Shown piece by piece: positions 54,601-63,228 of a DNA stretch of 64,000 nucleotides (position 1 is the first letter of the stretch; every line of letters starts with the position of its first letter). The DNA is taken from contig NZMW01000001.1 of the NCBI GenBank assembly GCA_002694685.1, forward strand, positions 1-64,000. The letters are read 5' to 3'. The notes under the pieces were generated by a model, which saw nothing but the letters and a program-made list of their open reading frames with translations, did not search any database and was not told where the DNA came from. The DNA comes from Balneola sp. Lineage in GTDB: Bacteria; Bacteroidota; Rhodothermia; Balneolales; Balneolaceae. The position numbers and the translations under genes were made by a program.

Positions 54601-56211
54601 ATGAGTCAAGTCAGACCAGACGAAGTTTCAGCCATACTACGTAAACAATTATCAGGCTTCGATAATGAAGCTGATACTTATGACGTGGGTACCGTACTCG
54701 AGGTAGGAGACGGTATTGCACGTGTGTATGGGTTATCAAAAGTACAAGCAGGTGAATTGGTTGAATTACCTGATTCTAAGGATGAAAAGGGTGCTTCCAT
54801 AACAGGAATGGTACTTAACCTTGAGGAAGACAATGTAGGTATTGTACTCTTTGGGTCATCCGAAGCCGTAGAAGAAGGCCATACCGTTAAAAGAACCAAA
54901 GATATCGCTTCTATAAATGTGGGCGAAGGTCTGCTGGGACGAGTTATCAACCCTCTTGGTGTACCTATCGATGGTAAAGGTGCTATAACCGGCGAAACAA
55001 TTCGTCTACCGCTTGAGCGTAAAGCTCCCGGGGTAATTTATCGTGAGCCGGTAACAGAGCCTCTTCAAACAGGACTCAAATCAATTGACTCATTGATCCC
55101 GATTGGACGAGGTCAGCGTGAACTTATCATTGGTGATCGTCAGACTGGTAAAACTTCTGTAGCTGTAGATACTATTATCAACCAGAAAGCTACTCAAGAC
55201 ACTGACAAACCCGTTCACTGTATTTATGTAGCTGTTGGACAGAAAGGTTCAACCGTTGCTAATATCCAGAAAGTATTGGAAGAGAACGGTGCCATGGAAT
55301 ACACTACGATTGTAGCTGCTCCTGCCAGTGTTTCAGCTCCAATGCGTTATATCGCTCCATTTGCAGGTGCTGCTATTGGTGAGTATTTCCGTGATACAGG
55401 CCGTCATGCTCTTGTAATCTATGATGATCTTTCAAAGCAAGCTGTTGCTTACCGTGAGCTTTCATTATTGCTTAAGCGTCCTCCTGGCCGTGAAGCATAT
55501 CCTGGTGATGTATTCTACCTTCACAGTCGTTTATTAGAGCGCGCTGCTAAAATCATTAATGATGATAAGGTAGCTGGCGCTATGAACAACATCCCTGACG
55601 AATTAAAGCCAAAAGTAAAAGGTGGTGGATCATTAACTGCACTTCCTGTTATTGAAACACAGGCCGGTGATGTTTCTGCTTACATCCCAACCAACGTAAT
55701 TTCTATTACTGATGGTCAGATCTTCCTGGATACAGACTTGTTTAACCAAGGTATTCGACCCGCTATTGATGTTGGTACTTCGGTATCTCGAGTAGGGGGT
55801 TCTGCTCAGGTGAAATCAATGAAGAAACTTTCAGGTACTCTGAAGCTTGATTTGGCTCAGTACCGTGAACTGGAAGCTTTTGCAAAATTTGGTTCCGATC
55901 TTGATGCTTCAACGCAAGCTCAACTTCGAAAAGGAGAGCGTACTGTTGAACTACTGAAGCAGGATGTTTATCAGCCACTTCCGGTAGAGCAACAAATTGC
56001 ACTTCTCAAAATCAATGATGTTGGTTTGCTTGATAGGCTTGAAGTAGAGCAGATTGAACAGTTTGAAAACCAATACCTTGAAACTGTTGGCATCAAATAC
56101 GAAGATGAAATGCAGAAACTTGCTGACTCAGGTATTCTGGACGATAGCTTCGGTGATAATCTCATTGAGATTGCAAAATCAGTAATCGATCAAGTTACAG
56201 CATCTAACTAA
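54601..56211 (+). CDS. atpA: ATP synthase F1 subunit alpha
   Basis: A 536-residue alpha subunit. Walker A GDRQTGKT is at 178-185, with the characteristic [23 protein letters not shown] and the [29 protein letters not shown] segment. It binds nucleotide non-catalytically; the catalytic beta subunit gene is not in this operon. The gene is 30 bp after atpH. Confidence 0.97.
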   Translation: MSQVRPDEVSAILRKQLSGFDNEADTYDVGTVLEVGDGIARVYGLSKVQAGELVELPDSKDEKGASITGMVLNLEEDNVGIVLFGSSEAVEEGHTVKRTKDIASINVGEGLLGRVINPLGVPIDGKGAITGETIRLPLERKAPGVIYREPVTEPLQTGLKSIDSLIPIGRGQRELIIGDRQTGKTSVAVDTIINQKATQDTDKPVHCIYVAVGQKGSTVANIQKVLEENGAMEYTTIVAAPASVSAPMRYIAPFAGAAIGEYFRDTGRHALVIYDDLSKQAVAYRELSLLLKRPPGREAYPGDVFYLHSRLLERAAKIINDDKVAGAMNNIPDELKPKVKGGGSLTALPVIETQAGDVSAYIPTNVISITDGQIFLDTDLFNQGIRPAIDVGTSVSRVGGSAQVKSMKKLSGTLKLDLAQYRELEAFAKFGSDLDASTQAQLRKGERTVELLKQDVYQPLPVEQQIALLKINDVGLLDRLEVEQIEQFENQYLETVGIKYEDEMQKLADSGILDDSFGDNLIEIAKSVIDQVTASN

Positions 56212-56229
56212 CGCAAAGAATAAGCTTCG

Positions 56230-57126
56230 ATGGCGAACCTCCGAGACATACGAAACCGGATATCATCTGTAAACAACACGCAGCAGATTACCAAAGCTAT
56301 GAAAATGGTAGCTGCTGCCAAGCTTAGAAAAGCTCAGGACCGCATGACACAAACGCGTCCCTATGCTTCTAAGATTGAAGAAGTTGCAGGCCGTTTAGCA
56401 GAAAATAGCAGTGCTACAAACCCTGTTATGCGTAAGCCTGAAGAAGTTAAGAAGGTATTATTCATTATTGTTGGTTCTGACCGTGGACTTTGCGGCGGAT
56501 TTAACAATAATTTGTTTAAGGAAGTTGAAAAACGGCTAGAACGTGACTTCCAACAGTTTCTAGAGAAGAAGACATTATCAGTTGTAGCTATAGGAAAGAA
56601 GGCAACGGCCTATTTCAAGAAAAGGAAATATAACGTTGTGGAAAGTTTTCCAGGCTTCTTTGATGATATTTTGTATGATGCTACTTCCGATATTATGGAA
56701 GCTGCTACTGCTCAATTTGTAGATGGTGATTATGATGAAGTGCACATCGCATACAACGAATTTAAGTCAGTGATTGCACAGAATCGTAAAGTACAGAAGG
56801 TACTTCCGATAGATACAGCTGAAATCACAAAAAGTGATTCTGATCATGCATCTGAGCAAGCTATTGATTACCTTTACGAGCCAAATTCACAGGCGATATT
56901 AGATCGTCTCTTGCCACTGCATTTAAACATGCAATTATGGCGAGCAGTACTTGAGTCTAACGCATCTGAGCAAGGCGCACGAATGACCGCAATGGACAGT
57001 GCGACTGAAAATGCTAAAGATCTTGAAAAAGACCTGAGACTCAAATACAATCAGGCACGACAAAGTGCTATTACGACTGAAATTTCTGAAATTGTTTCTG
57101 GTGCGCAAGCACTTAGTGAAGATTAG
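56230..57126 (+). CDS. atpG: ATP synthase F1 subunit gamma
   Basis: A 298-residue rotor shaft with the N-terminal helix RDIRNRISSVNNTQQITKAMKMVAAAKLRKAQ and the C-terminal EQGARMTAMDSATENAKDLEKDLRLKYNQARQ pairing helix. The last base of its TAG stop (57126) is also the first base of the tRNA-Ser, so the operon messenger runs directly into the tRNA. Confidence 0.96.
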   Translation: MANLRDIRNRISSVNNTQQITKAMKMVAAAKLRKAQDRMTQTRPYASKIEEVAGRLAENSSATNPVMRKPEEVKKVLFIIVGSDRGLCGGFNNNLFKEVEKRLERDFQQFLEKKTLSVVAIGKKATAYFKKRKYNVVESFPGFFDDILYDATSDIMEAATAQFVDGDYDEVHIAYNEFKSVIAQNRKVQKVLPIDTAEITKSDSDHASEQAIDYLYEPNSQAILDRLLPLHLNMQLWRAVLESNASEQGARMTAMDSATENAKDLEKDLRLKYNQARQSAITTEISEIVSGAQALSED

Positions 57127-57212
57127 GAGAGCTGGCAGAGTGGTCGAATGCGGCGGTCTTGAAAACCGTTGAGGCCTCGCGGTCTCCGGGGGTTCGAATC
57201 CCTCGCTCTCCG
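57126..57212 (+). tRNA. tRNA-Ser (anticodon UGA)
   Basis: An 87-nt class II tRNA. The acceptor stem GGAGAGC (57126-57132) pairs fully with GCTCTCC (57205-57211), with discriminator G57212. The anticodon stem-loop has CTTGAAA as loop, so the anticodon is TGA (57160-57162). A long variable arm (GAGGCCTCGCGGTCTC region) and the T-arm GGGGGTTCGAATCCC complete the cloverleaf. CCA is not encoded. The first base is shared with the atpG stop codon. Confidence 0.95.
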
Positions 57213-57216
57213 CAAT

Positions 57217-57246
57217 AAATAGCCCCTTTTGGGGCTATTTCTGTTT
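57217..57246 (+). terminator. Intrinsic terminator after tRNA-Ser / ATP synthase operon
   Basis: A perfect 10-bp stem AAATAGCCCC (57217-57226) and GGGGCTATTT (57231-57240) with loop TTTT, followed by CTGTTTT. It lies 4 bp after the tRNA discriminator base and would end the ATP synthase transcript. Confidence 0.88.
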
Positions 57247-57309
57247 TATATAATGAGTTTTAAATAATATTATCGTGCATGCGTTTACGCTTCAAAACTA
57301 AAAACTAAT

Positions 57310-58695
57310 ATGACAGCACGAATTCCTCTTACTGTGATTTTTCTATTGCTAGCCAGCAATGCCGGAATATTTGCTCAGGATACATTGCAGATTGATTTCA
57401 ATACATTTCTGAATAAAGCCCTACAGAATTCTGGCCAAGTTAAATATCAGCAACAGGATGTTGAGCTTGCAGAGAATCAGGTTAAACAAGCTAAAGCTCA
57501 GCGTATTTTACCAAATCTCAGTCTTACTACTCAGCATGGCTTGGTTCCTGGTATAGAAAGTGATGTTCCAGGTTTGCCAAGAGATGAATATTATCTGGAT
57601 CCTAATCTTAGAAACGACTGGACCAACTGGGCTATATTCACCAAATTTCAGCTCTCAGCTGTTCAACCGGTTTTTACTTGGGGTGCTATCAATAAAGCAA
57701 TAGAAGCCGCACGCTTAGGTGCCGAAGCCGCTCAATACAGTTTTGATGCACAGAAGGCTGACCTTGAGGTACGGATATTCGATCTATACTACAGCTATAT
57801 ACTTGCGCTGGAAATTGAAAGACTTTTAGATGAAGCTCAAGACAAAGTGAATCAGGTCGAGCGTCGTATTGAAGAAATGCAGGAAGAAGGGGATACAAGC
57901 CTGGATGACTCTGAGATTTTTAAGTTCGAAATTTATAAGTCTGAGTTTGAAATTCAGAAAGCTGAAGTCGAAGAAAACATGCGGTTTGTGACGGAGACGT
58001 GGAACTATGTGTTAAGAAATGAGGAAGGGACTGTATTTGAGCCCCAAATTCGATTCTTGGATCCTGTAGCTTCAAATATTGAATCATTAAGATTTTATCA
58101 GGACGCAGCTTTTAACAACAGACCTGAACTAGAGGCGCTAAGAGTAGGTGAAAGCGCAACGCGGACCTATATAACTTCATTAAAAAAACAAAATCTACCC
58201 GGACTATATCTTGGTGGTTACGTCAACTTTGCGAACACTCCCAACCGACCACGGCAGTCTAATCCATTCATAGAGAACAGTACTAATTTGTTTTCAGGTG
58301 GTTTTGGGTTTACAATCCGCCAAAAACTTAACTTCTTTTCCATACGCGCGAATATTGAACGCAGCCAGATTCAACTTAAGAAAGCCTCACTTGCTCAAGA
58401 CGCAGCAAAAGATGGTATCTTGCTGGAAGTTAACAACCAGTATCGGCAGACATCTCTAGCTAACGTGAAGGTAGAACAAACAGATGAAGCGTTAGTTACA
58501 TCTAAGAAGTGGTTAAGGCAGGAACAATTAGACTATGATTTTGGTATGGGTGAAGTGAAGGACCTTATTGATGCAATGCGGAAAGAGCTGGAACTAAAGC
58601 TTCAACTTAAGCAGCGAATTTTTGAGTATAATTCATCCTTGGCAAAATTGAATAAATCCGCAGGTATTCCGTTAACCACCCTGATTACAAACTAA
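57310..58695 (+). CDS. TolC-family outer-membrane efflux protein
   Basis: A 461-residue protein with a signal peptide (about 1-22, cut after FAQ) and two OEP repeats rich in coiled coil, for example ALQNSGQVKYQQQDVELAENQVKQAKAQRILPNLSL and EARLGAEAAQYSFDAQKADLEVRIFDLYYSY. Such proteins form trimeric outer-membrane channels for tripartite export. No inner-membrane pump or adaptor is adjacent; the next gene is MlaC-like, 8-17 bp downstream, which may point to a lipid-export role. Confidence 0.88.
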   Translation: MTARIPLTVIFLLLASNAGIFAQDTLQIDFNTFLNKALQNSGQVKYQQQDVELAENQVKQAKAQRILPNLSLTTQHGLVPGIESDVPGLPRDEYYLDPNLRNDWTNWAIFTKFQLSAVQPVFTWGAINKAIEAARLGAEAAQYSFDAQKADLEVRIFDLYYSYILALEIERLLDEAQDKVNQVERRIEEMQEEGDTSLDDSEIFKFEIYKSEFEIQKAEVEENMRFVTETWNYVLRNEEGTVFEPQIRFLDPVASNIESLRFYQDAAFNNRPELEALRVGESATRTYITSLKKQNLPGLYLGGYVNFANTPNRPRQSNPFIENSTNLFSGGFGFTIRQKLNFFSIRANIERSQIQLKKASLAQDAAKDGILLEVNNQYRQTSLANVKVEQTDEALVTSKKWLRQEQLDYDFGMGEVKDLIDAMRKELELKLQLKQRIFEYNSSLAKLNKSAGIPLTTLITN

Positions 58696-58712
58696 TTATT
58701 AAATTGAATCCA

Positions 58713-59306
58713 ATGAATATGTTTAAAATCGGACTCAGAGTTATTCTTTTAGCGCTTTTAGTTTCAACTACTGCGTTTGCACAGCAAACACCTGAAGAGA
58801 TTAGAACAATGCTCGAACAAAGAGATGATCAAATCAAGCAGTTAGTTGGTCCTGAAGGCACTGACTATACCGACGAACAGCGTGCAAAGCTCAAAGAAAT
58901 TATAAATGGAGTAATTAACTTTGAGGCAATGGCTAAAGAAGCGCTAGACACTACTTTTGATACAATCTCAACAGAAAAGAGAACAGAATTTGTGGATCTT
59001 TTCGGAACAATTGTTCGGGATCAGTCTTTAAACAAGCTAGATATTTATCGAGCAACGGTTACCTACCAGGATATTCAGGTAAATGGCTCGCAAGCTCGCG
59101 TTGAAACACTTGCTCAGCTTGAAAATATTCGTACCCCTGTTAATTATGAGATGGAATTTCAAAACGGCGAATGGGTAATAGTTGATATGGAAATTGATGA
59201 TGTATCAACTGCATCTTCTTATAACCGGCAGTTTCAGCGTATTATCAATCAGCGAGGTTTTGATCCGCTTTTAGAAAGCTTAAGGAAAAGAGCTGCAAAA
59301 GCTTAG
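58713..59306 (+). CDS. MlaC/Ttg2D-family periplasmic phospholipid-binding protein
   Basis: A 197-residue protein with a signal peptide (about 1-25, ending AFAQ) and an MlaC-type fold: EEIRTMLEQRDDQIKQLV, VINFEAMAKEALDTTFDTIS, and VNYEMEFQNGEWVIVDMEIDDVS, a hallmark near the C terminus. MlaC carries phospholipids between membranes. The usual MlaFEDB genes are not beside it. ATG 58713 was chosen; 58704 (TTG) and 58719 (ATG) are alternatives. It is co-directional with and close to the TolC-like gene. Confidence 0.85.
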   Translation: MNMFKIGLRVILLALLVSTTAFAQQTPEEIRTMLEQRDDQIKQLVGPEGTDYTDEQRAKLKEIINGVINFEAMAKEALDTTFDTISTEKRTEFVDLFGTIVRDQSLNKLDIYRATVTYQDIQVNGSQARVETLAQLENIRTPVNYEMEFQNGEWVIVDMEIDDVSTASSYNRQFQRIINQRGFDPLLESLRKRAAKA

Positions 59307-59410
59307 GTTATATACATAATCTAATTAGTTCACGATTATTGGAATACAATTACTTTGTTTTGTGGCAGATTTAATATCTTGGTACAGGAGTTAATTATTT
59401 ACTTTTCTTG

Positions 59411-60961
59411 ATGATCCAAAAAATAACTACGGCTGTATTTGCACTTACTTTTTCTCTTTTATCGCTGAATCTATACGGCCAGGATAGCCGGATATTGACA
59501 CTTTCGGATTACACTTACGAATACATCCAGCGCCTGCAAAACCGTGGTAATATGCTGGATTTAGATCCTACAGTGCTTCCATATTCTTACGGACAGGTAA
59601 AAAGGTCAATTGCTAAAATTGACGAAGAAACACTCTCCAAGAACGAGAAAATTTGGCTGTCGTTCATTAAAGACCGTGTAAACCTTAATGACGCTGAGGA
59701 AAATGAAATCGGAGCTGAATTCTCCTCCACACCTGTCTTTAGCGATACCGAAAGACTTGATCCTATAAACCCGCTTAACCAAAATCTATACATTTATCCT
59801 TCAGCAACTCTGACAGGATATATGGAGAAAGAAAATTTTGTAGGCCAATTTTCTTTCCGTCATGACTACTATTACGATCAGGATCCGGATGGCTTTGATT
59901 CAGCGAAACGACTATTTATCAGGGCTGAAGATTCTTACGTGGGTTATCAAAAACCAGGTGTTAAGGTTATGCTTGGGCGATATAATCACCATTGGGGTAA
60001 GTTCGGGGAGGCTTCATCCATTATTAGTACCAATGCCCGTTCTTTTGATAATCTGAATATTAGTCTGGAAGGGAAGTATGTTTCTTTTCAAAGCATCATT
60101 GGGGAACTCAATGATCTTTCTGAAACCGGAGTTTTTGTCGAAGAAACTTATTTCGAGGAAGGATCTACGAACAGGTTTATTTCTATTCATCGTTTGAACA
60201 TTCACCCAACACCCAAACTAAGATTTAGTTTTTTTGAATCGATTTTATACTCGGGCAGTAACTCAGGGCTTTCTCTAAAATATAGCAATCCTCTGCTTAT
60301 GCATGTATTTATGTCTGATAATATTCCTTGGGATGAAACCAATAATCTCATTATTGGGGGAATGGTTTGGACTCAGTTCAGGAATATCACTTTAAATGGT
60401 CAGCTTCTAATTGATGATTTTGAACATACTACTAACGAAGGGGAACCTGTTACATTTACATTTCTGTCCTCAATTAACTATGCTCCCAAAAGTTCTGGTA
60501 TGGATTTGAATCTGGAGTTAGAAGCTGTGTCCTATCAAACGTATAATACAGATAATGCTGAAGGTCGATATCTATATCTTAACAGAGGAATAGCGACTCC
60601 AACCAATGATTATATCAAGGTAAAATTATACCCGCAGCTCTTTTTGGATCAGCACCTGAGAGGGCTAATGGTAGCGCCTTATCTAACCTATTATTCTAAA
60701 GGTGAACAGGTGATTAATCAGGACTTTAACAGACGCAAACCAGATGGAAGTGTAATTGATGTGATTTTAACCGGACAGGAAGAAAATACAGTCCGAGGTG
60801 GTCTTCATGTTCTTTATCAGCCAAACTCCAATTTTTGGTTTGAGTTGGATACGGGATATAATCATATTGCCAATTATCAAAATATCGCCGGACGTAGTGC
60901 ATCAAGGTTGGCTACTATTTTTAAAGCCGGATTTAGGGTGGGTCTTTATGGAAATAATTAA
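59411..60961 (+). CDS. Wzi/CapA-type outer-membrane protein (capsule-assembly-like)
   Basis: A 516-residue beta-barrel protein with a signal peptide (about 1-24) and the region TLSDYTYEYIQRLQNRGNMLDLDPTVLPYSYGQVKRSI that starts many Wzi-like proteins of Bacteroidota. Alternating short beta strands, including LGRYNHHWGKFGEASSII, suggest an outer-membrane barrel; the C terminus AGFRVGLYGNN is shorter than a typical terminal strand. Wzi binds capsule polysaccharide at the surface. The next genes encode a CDP-glycerol transferase-like protein and two sulfotransferases, which supports a surface polysaccharide role. Confidence 0.7.
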   Translation: MIQKITTAVFALTFSLLSLNLYGQDSRILTLSDYTYEYIQRLQNRGNMLDLDPTVLPYSYGQVKRSIAKIDEETLSKNEKIWLSFIKDRVNLNDAEENEIGAEFSSTPVFSDTERLDPINPLNQNLYIYPSATLTGYMEKENFVGQFSFRHDYYYDQDPDGFDSAKRLFIRAEDSYVGYQKPGVKVMLGRYNHHWGKFGEASSIISTNARSFDNLNISLEGKYVSFQSIIGELNDLSETGVFVEETYFEEGSTNRFISIHRLNIHPTPKLRFSFFESILYSGSNSGLSLKYSNPLLMHVFMSDNIPWDETNNLIIGGMVWTQFRNITLNGQLLIDDFEHTTNEGEPVTFTFLSSINYAPKSSGMDLNLELEAVSYQTYNTDNAEGRYLYLNRGIATPTNDYIKVKLYPQLFLDQHLRGLMVAPYLTYYSKGEQVINQDFNRRKPDGSVIDVILTGQEENTVRGGLHVLYQPNSNFWFELDTGYNHIANYQNIAGRSASRLATIFKAGFRVGLYGNN

Positions 60962-60995
60962 AAGCTTTAAGGCAACTAACTAAAAGTTCATCAGC

Positions 60996-62171
60996 ATGAA
61001 AATATTGATCTACGCCACTACTTTTGGCGCAGACTTACTGAGCTTCACTAAATATTTATCGGATGAGACCGATGCTGAAGTTAAAGTACTTCTCGATGAT
61101 GTTGATCAGTTTAAGAAAGAAGGAATTTTCGATTTCTGGGATATTGATGTAGAGCTCCATAATTCCAGTAAAATTACGCTTATTCGTGGTATTAAGGGTT
61201 TTGAGCCGGATGTAACCATCATGGATAATAACATTCCGCTACGCATGATAAGTCCCAAAGCACTTATTCTCTGGCATGGCTATGGATGGAAAGGCCCCAA
61301 CGATGAAGAAGAGTTTAAATGGCTTCATCGCAATATTAAGCTCACTTGGGGAAGCATGAAAGAACCCAATCCCGATATTAAATGGGCTACTTTTGGTGAA
61401 GTTGATTTCAAACACAGAACAGAAGTAAGTGGTTTCCATGAAGAAAATTGTGTGAATCTGGGTTCAGCAAGCCATGATTACCTTCAAAAAGACGTACCAA
61501 AAGAACAGTTACAGAAGTATTACCCCTTTGATGTAGTAAACAAGAAAACAGTTCTGATTGCCCCCACTTGGCACTACGGAGAAGTGTTTTCGCACTGGGG
61601 AGATGAAGACCAGCTTTTCAATAAGCTACTTACTGATATGAAGGAAAAAGGTGTAAACGTAATTCTTCGGTTGCACGACTCATACCGGTTTGAGCACCAT
61701 TACCTTGAATTTCTGCAAAGCCTGGAAACAAAGTATGATAACATTCTGCTGAAATTTAAAGATCATCATCCTGATAACTTTCTGGATCTCCAAGTTGCTG
61801 ATTTATTGGTGACTAACTTCAGTAGTATAGCCAATCTATTCTATGCTACCCGAAGGCCTACTGTACACGTTTATCCTGTAAAAAGTAAGGATGAGTCATT
61901 TATGTGGTTGAATAAAACTGTATTCGGGATTAAGAAGAAGAAAGTGGATTCAATCAAATTTATCTGGAAATATCCGCCTGAAGATAATGGCGGAATGTTG
62001 GCTAAAAGCTTTGACTCGATGATGAATCAGATTAATAAAGGGCTCGAACAACCGGACTGTTGTACCGATGCTGCTCAAAAATATCTGGATAAACACATGC
62101 TTTCTGCAGACGGTAAGAACTGCGAACGAATCTGGAAAGCGATTAATGAACTTGTAGACTCAGAAGGTTAA
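60996..62171 (+). CDS. CDP-glycerol glycerophosphotransferase-like protein
   Basis: A 391-residue GT-B type protein. ILWHGYGWKGPND (residues about 90-102) resembles the HGxxxKxxG motif of the CDP-glycerol glycerophosphotransferase family. VLIAPTWHYGE (about 188-198), ILRLHDSYRF and LLVTNFSSIANLFYATRRPTVHVYP in the C domain match the conserved blocks of the family, which makes teichoic-acid-like or phosphopolyol decorations. In Gram-negative bacteria it usually acts on capsule or LPS. Substrate unproven; a UDP-sugar transferase is a weaker alternative. Confidence 0.72.
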   Translation: MKILIYATTFGADLLSFTKYLSDETDAEVKVLLDDVDQFKKEGIFDFWDIDVELHNSSKITLIRGIKGFEPDVTIMDNNIPLRMISPKALILWHGYGWKGPNDEEEFKWLHRNIKLTWGSMKEPNPDIKWATFGEVDFKHRTEVSGFHEENCVNLGSASHDYLQKDVPKEQLQKYYPFDVVNKKTVLIAPTWHYGEVFSHWGDEDQLFNKLLTDMKEKGVNVILRLHDSYRFEHHYLEFLQSLETKYDNILLKFKDHHPDNFLDLQVADLLVTNFSSIANLFYATRRPTVHVYPVKSKDESFMWLNKTVFGIKKKKVDSIKFIWKYPPEDNGGMLAKSFDSMMNQINKGLEQPDCCTDAAQKYLDKHMLSADGKNCERIWKAINELVDSEG

Positions 62172-62204
62172 CTTCCTGCCACATAAAGAATAAACGGTTA
62201 TCCA

Positions 62205-63206
62205 GTGAGTAGCACCATCAATACAGAAGATCTTCAGGATACAAAAGACAGGATATTTTTCGTCGTGGGTACGAGTCGTTCCGGATCTACACTGCTGCAA
62301 AGTATGCTGAGTTCGCATAGCGAGATGGTAATTCCTCCCGAGACTCATTTTTTCCATTCCTATGAATTTTTAAATCGAAAATTTGAGTCTGATTCTTCTG
62401 AGTCGTTCAGAGAACGATTACTCCGGTTTTGGTACAGCGGTAAAACCAGAATTAAAGATCTGGGGCTTGATGAAAAAGCAGTTAGTGAACAAGCCAAGGA
62501 GTTAGACTTGAAGACTCCAGAAGAACTTTTCACGCTCCAGTTAACGATGTACAGAAAGGAAAGAGGGAAGAAGATGATTGGGGAAAAAACGCCCCGGCAT
62601 ATAATGCAGGTTAAAGAAATTTTAAAGGTTTATCCGAAAGCGAAATTCATCTCCATGTTTAGAGACCCAAGAGCTGCTGCATGGTCAGAAATTAAGGCTC
62701 ATTTTGGTTCACCTTCTGTACTTGTAACAACTAGAAGGTGGCGGGAATACGTGAACATGCACGAACAACTTTCATCCCAATTGACTGACAAACAGTACAT
62801 GATGCTCAGATATCAGGATTTGATCGATGACTCGGAAGGGATGTTAAAACAGATTTGTGCCTTCCTTGGGGTTAACTTTGAAGAGCAAATGCTGGAGTAC
62901 TATAAAAGAGACGAAAAAGGTTTTGCTGAAGGAGAGAAGTCTTGGAAAAAAGGGACCCTTAAACCCATTCAAAAAGATAAAAATGAGGAATGGAAATCAA
63001 AGCTAACCAAATGGCAGATTTCTTTAGTAGAGAGTATGGCAGGGAAGAATCTTCAAAAAATGAATTACGAAAAGAGTGGAGAATCTCTTTCCTTTCCCAA
63101 AAAGTTGTTCTATCAATGCGTAGATTTCAGCAGATCGATTTGGGCCACTTTGACAAACGCTCGTTATGAGGGGTACAAAAATCCACGAAAAGGTAAATTT
63201 AAATAG
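62205..63206 (+). CDS. Sulfotransferase family protein
   Basis: A 333-residue PAPS-dependent sulfotransferase. The 5'-phosphosulfate loop GTSRSGSTL is at 22-30, and the 3'-phosphate motif is in ISMFRDPRAAAWSEIKAHF, with KMIGEKTPRHIMQVKEIL between. The start is GTG at 62205. No signal peptide is seen, so it should act in the cytoplasm on lipid or glycan precursors. A second, distinct sulfotransferase gene begins 23 bp downstream. Confidence 0.88.
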   Translation: MSSTINTEDLQDTKDRIFFVVGTSRSGSTLLQSMLSSHSEMVIPPETHFFHSYEFLNRKFESDSSESFRERLLRFWYSGKTRIKDLGLDEKAVSEQAKELDLKTPEELFTLQLTMYRKERGKKMIGEKTPRHIMQVKEILKVYPKAKFISMFRDPRAAAWSEIKAHFGSPSVLVTTRRWREYVNMHEQLSSQLTDKQYMMLRYQDLIDDSEGMLKQICAFLGVNFEEQMLEYYKRDEKGFAEGEKSWKKGTLKPIQKDKNEEWKSKLTKWQISLVESMAGKNLQKMNYEKSGESLSFPKKLFYQCVDFSRSIWATLTNARYEGYKNPRKGKFK

Positions 63207-63228
63207 ATTTAAAAGTTAGGAAGTAACA

